Positions 28,458 through 34,248 of a stretch of DNA of 34,248 nt are shown in pieces. The notes beneath the pieces were generated by a model. That model saw only the letters and a list, made by a program, of their open reading frames with translations, did not search any database and had not been told where the DNA came from. The stretch spans positions 1 through 34,248 of the forward strand of contig WFTM01000403.1 of assembly GCA_015485525.1 (NCBI GenBank). The letters run 5' to 3'. Made by a program: the position numbers and the translations under genes. Every line of letters begins with the position of its first letter. The first letter of the stretch is position 1. Source of the DNA: Candidatus Zhuqueibacterota bacterium (GTDB taxonomy: Bacteria; Zhuqueibacterota; Zhuqueibacteria; Zhuqueibacterales; Geothermadaptataceae).

Positions 28458-28729
28458 TTCCTTTTTGATCTCTCGCAGAGACGCGGAGCGCGCAGAGTTT
28501 TTTTAGTTTTTGGTTTTTTTTGCTTAGTGATTTGGTTGTGGCTGTGGGAGCAGGTGATATTGGTGATTTTGGGGGCAGGGTAAATCGTTTACTACGACGT
28601 TTTATTCTGTCAGGGAGATCGTCACACCGCACACTCATCCTTCCAAATCTGCCACTGCAAATCTCCTTGGCCGGCCGGGGTGCTGAATCCTGCTCAATCT
28701 GCATGATGTGAGGAAGAGCGTCCTCACAT

Positions 28730-29134
28730 TCAGGAAGCCTCTTCGAGGTAGGCCAGCAGTGGGCACTCTTCCTGGGATTCCGTATTCGAACACGAAGCAG
28801 AGAGTTGCCGCAGGGCGCTGAGTACGCGCTGTAAATCACGGATTTTTTCTTCGATGTGCTGGATTTTCGCCTCAGCCTGCTGCCGGACTTCGTCGCAGCT
28901 TCTGTGCTCGGCAACGCGCAGATCGAGCAGTTCAGCGATCTCCCGCAGGGAAAATCCCAACTCCTGGGCCCTTTTGATGAAACGAATGCGCTGTACCGCC
29001 TCCGGAGGATACTGGCGGTAACCGGACTCCCGGCGCGGCGGCACAGGCAAGAGTCCCTTGCGTTCGTAATAGCGGATGGTTTCGATGTTTACACCGGCAC
29101 GTTTGGCCAGCCTGCCTGTCGTCAGTGTTTGCAT
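28730..29134 (-). CDS. MerR-family regulator with Hg-MerR-like cysteine spacing
   Basis: LTTGRLAKRAGVNIETIRYYERKGLLPVPPRRESGYRQYPPEAVQRIRFIKRAQELGFSLREIAELLDL; Cys80, Cys115, Cys124. Confidence 0.93.
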   Translation of the reverse strand: MQTLTTGRLAKRAGVNIETIRYYERKGLLPVPPRRESGYRQYPPEAVQRIRFIKRAQELGFSLREIAELLDLRVAEHRSCDEVRQQAEAKIQHIEEKIRDLQRVLSALRQLSASCSNTESQEECPLLAYLEEAS

Positions 29135-29225
29135 TATTCCCTCACGTTTCTATCCTGTGAAAAGCTCACAAACCTACCGATGCCCGGGCATGCGCCTGGT
29201 GCTCCTGTATCAAACATAATTTGAT

Positions 29226-29342
29226 GCGCTCTTCCTCAGATTGTGTGGATTATCATTTTTGCAAATCCGGGCGGTGTTGGGGGTTGTAAAAGTGATATTT
29301 GTCCTCGGCCCAATTTTCGGCATTGTTAACGATATATTTTGG
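29226..29342 (+). repeat. Dispersed repeat (family E), copy 2
   Basis: gcgctcttcctcagattgtgtggattatcatttttgcaaatccgggcggtgttgggggttgtaaaagtgatatttgtcctcggcccaattttcggcattgttaacgata; aligns with the reverse complement of 4093-4220. Confidence 0.8.
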
Positions 29343-29418
29343 TTTTGTTGCGAATGCTGTGTTCGCACTCATCGCGTTGCCAGAATTTTTGTGCTGAGTC
29401 AAGGAACGTATCGGATTT

Positions 29419-29436
29419 CGCGACATGAATGTCGCG
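29419..29436. repeat. Palindromic repeat (family F): CGCGACATGAATGTCGCG
   Basis: Inverted repeat CGCGACAT/ATGTCGCG. Confidence 0.7.
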
Positions 29437-29456
29437 TTACAATCTGGGCACTACCC

Positions 29457-29478
29457 GTACCGCGACATTTATGTCGCG
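29457..29478. repeat. Palindromic repeat (family F): GTACCGCGACATTTATGTCGCG
   Basis: Same 22-mer as at 3636-3657. Confidence 0.75.
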
Positions 29479-29767
29479 CCACAGCCTGGCTCTTTAATGA
29501 ATGCTGAAAAACGTGCTCCCGCTGAAGAGAAGAGCTTACTCTGTGAAAGGCGTAAGCTTTCCGGCATTGTCTGGCACGGCTGCTCGGGTGTCAGACAGGC
29601 GCATAATCAGGCGCCGATGGTGTGCTGCTGTAAAATGGTACAATATACATCTGCGATTTGCAACGTTCATCTTTTTCGATTTATTCGCAAAGCCGCGTTT
29701 TGCGCAGGAAATTTGTGTTTGTTCGGGGGAGGTATCCTCGCCCCGGTGGCGTGGCCGGTGAGTCTGT

Positions 29768-30214
29768 TCAGGTGCTGTAGTGGGCTGCGCGGTACCAGTG
29801 CCGCGCGATACCGGATGTGGTGATAAATCCCAGCAGCCGCGAGTCCGCAGCGAGCACGGGTAATTCGTGCAGATGGTGGCGCAGGCACAGATCAAGGGCG
29901 GTTTTCAGCGTTGTATGCTCCGTGACCGACACGAAGCGTTTTTGCATGATCGCGGCGGCAGTCAGGTCATTGAGGCTGGCCGGCAGCGCCTGCTCCGGGG
30001 TCTGATGGAAATCAGCGCAGTGGAACAGCGTGCGGAAAACGGTCTTGCGTGAAATCAGGCCCAGCAATTCGTTTTGCTCATCGATGACGCACAGGTGGCT
30101 CAAGGTATTCTGGCGCTCATAGTACTGCACCAGTTTTGCCACCGGGGTTTTGGCAGGTACGAGAACGGCTTTGCGGTAGGGCTTCAGGGAAGCTACCCGG
30201 CGTTGCATGATCAT
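29768..30214 (-). CDS. Small CBS-domain-pair protein
   Basis: VPAKTPVAKLVQYYERQNTLSHLCVIDEQNELLGLISRKTV and VSVTEHTTLKTALDLCLRHHLHELPVLAADSRLLGFITTSGIARH; strong RBS aggaggtgat. Confidence 0.88.
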   Translation of the reverse strand: MIMQRRVASLKPYRKAVLVPAKTPVAKLVQYYERQNTLSHLCVIDEQNELLGLISRKTVFRTLFHCADFHQTPEQALPASLNDLTAAAIMQKRFVSVTEHTTLKTALDLCLRHHLHELPVLAADSRLLGFITTSGIARHWYRAAHYST

Positions 30215-30407
30215 AGGATCACCTCCTTCATTTTGTCACGGCAGGAAAGTGTGCCCTCCGGAGAAGGTGATTCTGGAACCGGTGTGTCCGGCGCCAGCCG
30301 GGGTGTCTGTGGAGAGGGCGTTTGTTATACCTCTGCTCATGCAATGCGTTCCCGGAGTTTTGCGTGTCACCCATCTGCCCGAAGCAACCGGGAGCAGGCA
30401 GCAGGAA

Positions 30408-31541
30408 CTACAACAGCGGGTTGCGAAAACGCGCCTCAGCCTCGACGTTCTGTTCCCACAGCCGCCGGCGGATCATCTCAGCTTGTTTGCGGAAGCGTTC
30501 GGCCTCTTCTTTGCGGCCGAGGCGGTCCGAGGCAATGGCAAGCCCTTCGATCGCAGGAACGTAGGTCATGTCGAGATCGACGCAGATGTTGAATTCGTGT
30601 ACAGCCTCTTGCACAAATCCCTGCTCGAGCAGGCGTTTACCCTCGCGAAAATGTGTTTCCAGTGAGTCGATTTTGTGTTCGAGCTTCACCCGGAATGCAT
30701 CTTCGGATTTTGTCGTGATCAGGGCACAGGGCAGATGATGCAGGACTTTTTCCGTCACACTGCCGAGCAGCAGGCGCGAGAGTCCGTTCTTACCGGTTGA
30801 GCCCATCACCACGAGATCGATCTCATTCTTTTTGATCATATCGAGGATAACATCTCCGGGTTTCCCCGGGATGATCTCCTTCCGCCATTTGATATCTGAG
30901 AGGGTGAAGGTTTCCACAAAGCTGTCGAATTTTTTCTTCTCATACTCAGCATGCGCTTCCTGTTCCTCGGGAGGCAACATGTTGGTGCTGATCAGCAACG
31001 CCGGCAGCGGCTGGATGGCATGCAGAATTGTCAGCTCTGCTTTGAAGGCGTGGGAGAGATGGATCGCATTGTTCAGCGCTCTGCGCGAGCACATGGAGCG
31101 ATCCACCGGGCAGAGGATACGGCGTGGAACCAGGGGGGTATCTTTCCGCACCACCCAGACCGGTTTGCGCGATTTCCGCACCACTTTTTGAGCCGTTACC
31201 CCGGCATGGTGGTGCGCCTCGCCAGCACCGAGGATAATCACGTTGGCATCATACTTTTCCGCACACCAGATGATTCGATCAAAAGGTGCCCCGAAGGTGA
31301 TGACGATGTCGGTATCCGCCACACCTTTCTTGCGAAGTTCGCCTGCCAGCTCCTGTAGTTTTTCATTGGCTGCGTTTTGCACATATTCGAAAATATGCGC
31401 AGGCAGGCCCGTGTCGTGAATGACATGCAGCAGGGTGACGGAAGACTGGAACCGGCGTGCGACTTCGGCCGCGACTTCTAACGCCTGAGCGGAGGATTCC
31501 CCAAAATCAGTTGCTGCGATGATACGTTCGATGAGCTTCAT
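30408..31541 (-). CDS. Tandem UspA universal stress protein with a C-terminal TPR-like segment
   Basis: MKLIERIIAATDFGESSAQALEVAAEVA; second Usp domain with ATP motif GSTGKNGLSRLLLGSVTEKVLHH; C terminus GKRLLEQGFVQEAVHEFNICVDLDMTYVPAIEGLAIASDRLGRKEEAERF. Confidence 0.9.
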   Translation of the reverse strand: MKLIERIIAATDFGESSAQALEVAAEVARRFQSSVTLLHVIHDTGLPAHIFEYVQNAANEKLQELAGELRKKGVADTDIVITFGAPFDRIIWCAEKYDANVIILGAGEAHHHAGVTAQKVVRKSRKPVWVVRKDTPLVPRRILCPVDRSMCSRRALNNAIHLSHAFKAELTILHAIQPLPALLISTNMLPPEEQEAHAEYEKKKFDSFVETFTLSDIKWRKEIIPGKPGDVILDMIKKNEIDLVVMGSTGKNGLSRLLLGSVTEKVLHHLPCALITTKSEDAFRVKLEHKIDSLETHFREGKRLLEQGFVQEAVHEFNICVDLDMTYVPAIEGLAIASDRLGRKEEAERFRKQAEMIRRRLWEQNVEAEARFRNPLL

Positions 31542-31650
31542 AAGGCACCTCCATTGAGAAAGAGAGCGTATTCATCGAGGCCGGGGCAGCCGGAATACGG
31601 AGGACCCCGCTACCGCATCGCCTCCCCCGGCCCGCTTACCCTTACTGGTG

Positions 31651-32205
31651 TTACGGCGTTGTTTTGTAAGCCTCCGGCGCGCGGATAAAAACATCCTTGC
31701 AGGCGCTGCACTCGAAATAATAGGTCATGCCGAGATACTCAAACCAATTATCCTTTTCCTTGGCCTGTCTGGATGAAACCAGAGCCCCGCAAACCGGGCA
31801 GACAGCATCTGCCTCAGACGCAGGGATGGCCGGCTGCAGGCTGGCGTGCAGCTCCGCGACATAAACGCTGACCAGTTGGATGTCCTTTTCTGTCAGCTCG
31901 ATTGGCGGCATATCTGTTTCCTCGATAAAGCGCAGGTGTGCCCGAACCAAAAGGCTGTCACCGGCGATGAAGGGATTGGTCAGGTCCGGAACCAGTACCT
32001 CACGCCCTTCGATCACCTGCATGTGATCTTCGCCTTTGATATGGCATCGTGAACATTTATTCTTTTCAAAGATGAGTTTGCCCTGCAGCGCATTTTCACT
32101 CAGAACCGCCTTGACACCTTCTTTCTCCGTCGCTGGTTTCTGGCAGGCGCTGATGGATAGCAAGAAAATGAAAAGGATCAGGATAACAGGCAGGCTGTTT
32201 TTCAT
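31651..32205 (-). CDS. Cytochrome c-type lipoprotein fused to a YHS-like domain
   Basis: Lipobox-like LLSISAC; heme motif CSRCH with downstream DMPPIELTEKDIQLVSVYV; C-terminal CPVCGALV...YLGMTYYFECSACKDVFIRAPEAYK. Confidence 0.82.
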   Translation of the reverse strand: MKNSLPVILILFIFLLSISACQKPATEKEGVKAVLSENALQGKLIFEKNKCSRCHIKGEDHMQVIEGREVLVPDLTNPFIAGDSLLVRAHLRFIEETDMPPIELTEKDIQLVSVYVAELHASLQPAIPASEADAVCPVCGALVSSRQAKEKDNWFEYLGMTYYFECSACKDVFIRAPEAYKTTP

Positions 32206-32326
32206 GGTGATTCTCCACTAAGTTTCGACCGCCCGTTGTTTTTGCCGGATGCACGTCCGAACAGGATGGGCCTGTTTCAGCGGCCAGCGGTAAGGTGACG
32301 TTTTGTTTTTTAGGCTTGTCTCCGGG

Positions 32327-32710
32327 TCACGGCGAAGCAGAGTCGATGGAAGATGACCCGGCTGTTGTTTTCAGTCTATTCAGAATCGTATGCAGCATCT
32401 TTTTTTCTTTTTTCAGTTTTTCCCGCCAGTGCGAAGATTGGCTGCGCCGTATTTCGGCCGGCAGTTCATGTAATATGGTTGTGATCAGCGAGCGAAGTGT
32501 TTCGGCATCCTCTGCAGAAAAATCGGTGGGATTCTCATGCGCTGTTATCAGCAGCTCATGCACGTGCTGCAGTTGCCGCTTTTTGATTTTGAGGTCTTCT
32601 TTGTAGCCGGAAACATCAGCGTGCCGGATTTCGACGTAGTATTCGGCAATGCGGTCTTCGATGAGAGGGAGGAGAAGGTTGAACTCTTCGCGGGTGAGCT
32701 GGACTTGCAT
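32327..32710 (-). CDS. Small helical protein with an internal ~50-aa duplication, function unknown
   Basis: ATG at 32710 preceded by RBS aggaggtgtgca; ORF extends to 32782. Two alignable 50-aa blocks starting LTREEFNLLL and FSAEDAETLR. Confidence 0.75.
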   Translation of the reverse strand: MQVQLTREEFNLLLPLIEDRIAEYYVEIRHADVSGYKEDLKIKKRQLQHVHELLITAHENPTDFSAEDAETLRSLITTILHELPAEIRRSQSSHWREKLKKEKKMLHTILNRLKTTAGSSSIDSASP

Positions 32711-33034
32711 TGCACACCTCCTTTGCATGGCGCCCGTCCGGCTTGTGCCCGTCACGGGCGGGAACACGGCCCCGGCCGGCAACTTCTCTGGCGGGCGTGC
32801 CGCCAGCAGACCGGCGCAGTCTGTTCGCCGGGTTGCGCTGGGGGAGATCGCCTGGCTCTGGCAGCCAGAAGTATTTGTCTGTCAGGAATCCAAATTGCGT
32901 GCCAGCTATACCCTCGAGTACAGGGCTGTGAAGAAGTCGATGTTAGATCATAAATTTCAATGAGTTGAGCTCTTTTTAGCCCATGCCGGGTGTGCGGTTT
33001 TTTCCCGTTTTCGACAAAACAGGGGCGTTTGTTC

Positions 33035-34248
33035 TTACTTTTGCAAAGCAATGCCGATGCGCGCATCCACGGCTTTGCAACGGGAACGCTCGGGAAAAGC
33101 GAGGAAGGGATTGATGTCCAGCTCGGTAATTTCCCCGTGCTCACAGACGAGCTGGGAGAGGCGCAGTAAGGTTTCCTCCAGGATATCCATATCGACACTG
33201 GTTTCGCCCCGTACGCCTTTGAGAATGTCGTATCCCCTGATGGACTCGATCATTTCGTGTGCGGTTTGCGGAAGAATCGGTGCGATGCGCAGGGATACAT
33301 CACGGAAAACCTCGACGTATATGCCGCCCAGGCCAAAGGCAAGCAGCGGCCCGAAATTTTCCTGCCGGGTGCAGCCAAACATCACCTCGCGCCCGCCCTG
33401 AACCATCTCCTGAATCAGGAAGCAGTAATCGCCTGTCCCGATGCCCAGATGCGAAACCGTCTGCTCCAGCTCGGCGATCGCCCGGCGCAGTTCTTTTTCA
33501 TCGCGCAGGCCGACTTTCACCGCGTTGTGTTCTGTTTTGTGCAAAACTTTGCGGCTGGACAGCTTCAGTACCACGGGAAAACCGATGCTCCGGGCTTCCC
33601 GCAGGATCTCTTCCTCATCATGAGCGATGCGGGTCTCTGCCGAGGGGATGCCGCATGCGCGCAGCACGTGCATGGCCTCGTCGTCGCTGAGAAAGTCGCG
33701 CTCCTGCGCCTGTGCTGCAGCGATGATGCGGCTTATTTTTTCAGAATCGATGTGGAATTTGCGTGGTTCGCCGGTGGGGCGGGAGCGCCACTGCTGATAG
33801 ACATGCATGGCATGCAGAGCCTTGGCCGCACTCTCGGGGAAGGCATAGGCCGGAATGTCGTGCCGTTTCAGCTCTTCCACGCCGCGAGCAATGCCTTTAA
33901 CGCCCATAAAACAGCCCATCACCGGTTTGCCGGCGTTGGCGGTGACCGAAGAGATCGAACGCGCCACGTGCAGGGGATCGGTAATCAGCGGTGGCACGAA
34001 GATGACGATCGCTGCATCGATGCCGGGATCAGAGAGCACGCACTGCAGCGCGAACTGAAAATCGGTTTCGTCAGCACCGGCCAGCAAATCGACCGGATTG
34101 GTTGTGCTGGCTTCCGGAGAAACGCGTTCGCGCAGTTTTGCCTGTGTGGCTTCGCTCAGGGCCGGCAGCTCCAGACCGAGGTTTTCGCAGGCATCGGCGG
34201 CCATGATGGCCGGGCCGCCGGCATTGGTGATCACGGCGACGCGGTTTC
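33035..34248 (-). CDS. Acetate/acyl-CoA ligase (ADP-forming), C-terminal part; 5' end beyond window
   Basis: NRVAVITNAGGPAIMAADACENLGLELP, NPVDLLAGADE, ATP-grasp part FLSDDEAMHVLRACGIPSAET...GFPVVLKLSSRKVLHKTEHNAVKVGL. Confidence 0.92.
   Translation of the reverse strand, partial: NRVAVITNAGGPAIMAADACENLGLELPALSEATQAKLRERVSPEASTTNPVDLLAGADETDFQFALQCVLSDPGIDAAIVIFVPPLITDPLHVARSISSVTANAGKPVMGCFMGVKGIARGVEELKRHDIPAYAFPESAAKALHAMHVYQQWRSRPTGEPRKFHIDSEKISRIIAAAQAQERDFLSDDEAMHVLRACGIPSAETRIAHDEEEILREARSIGFPVVLKLSSRKVLHKTEHNAVKVGLRDEKELRRAIAELEQTVSHLGIGTGDYCFLIQEMVQGGREVMFGCTRQENFGPLLAFGLGGIYVEVFRDVSLRIAPILPQTAHEMIESIRGYDILKGVRGETSVDMDILEETLLRLSQLVCEHGEITELDINPFLAFPERSRCKAVDARIGIALQK

Larger units (their letters stand above)
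27901..28616. repeat. Tandem array of three ~283-bp units (third truncated, first with an 11-nt deletion)
   Basis: Landmark cgtgtaccaggaacgttttatt at 28021 and 28304, and related cgtttactacgacgttttatt at 28586; repeated tctcgcagag-cgcggag and gggcagggtaaatcgt. Confidence 0.9.

Noticed and set aside
28707-28728. TGTGAGGA-agagcg-TCCTCACA hairpin after the merR stop as a terminator
   Set aside because: There is an 8-bp stem but no T run on the minus strand, so I do not call it a rho-independent terminator.
32710-32963. ORFs 32537..32953, 32649..32963, 32710..32931 on the plus strand
   Set aside because: Mutually overlapping and without a convincing start or domain. They cover the upstream region of the minus-strand small helical protein and the gap to the acyl-CoA synthetase.

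Overview
The window is ordinary bacterial chromosome, with no phage, transposase or CRISPR seen. Left to right it contains: the 3' part of fabF; a type III glutamine synthetase (glnN); a palindrome-rich intergenic island; a minus-strand TonB-dependent receptor; an orphan ECF/CbiO-type ABC ATPase only 2 nt upstream of a type IV pilus block (fused pilM-pilN, then pilO, pilP, pilQ, pilT); an uncharacterised outer-membrane-type protein; a comF-like gene; pfkA-tpiA-secG-tRNA-Leu(GAG); a TPR protein; a carboxymuconolactone-decarboxylase-like protein; a STAS+HATPase fusion; an htrA-dnaJ-htrA proteostasis cluster; a three-copy ~283-bp tandem repeat array; a MerR regulator; and a minus-strand stress/energy set (CBS protein, UspA-UspA-TPR, cytochrome c-YHS lipoprotein, a small internally duplicated helical protein, ADP-forming acyl-CoA synthetase). 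The observations I rate highest are: a PfkA homologue whose GGDGS phosphate/Mg loop reads GDRDA; an HtrA paralogue with Asp-to-Glu at the triad aspartate; a STAS-HATPase fusion; MerR cysteines spaced exactly as in Hg-MerR but with no mer genes; and several dispersed palindromic repeat families in intergenic DNA. No single locus is convincingly a wholly new system. The best candidates for undescribed biology are the STAS-HATPase/HtrA/DnaJ/HtrA block, the ABC-ATPase-linked pilus operon with its unknown downstream barrel, and the minus-strand stress/energy module. All calls come from reading the sequence and from family knowledge; no searches were run.
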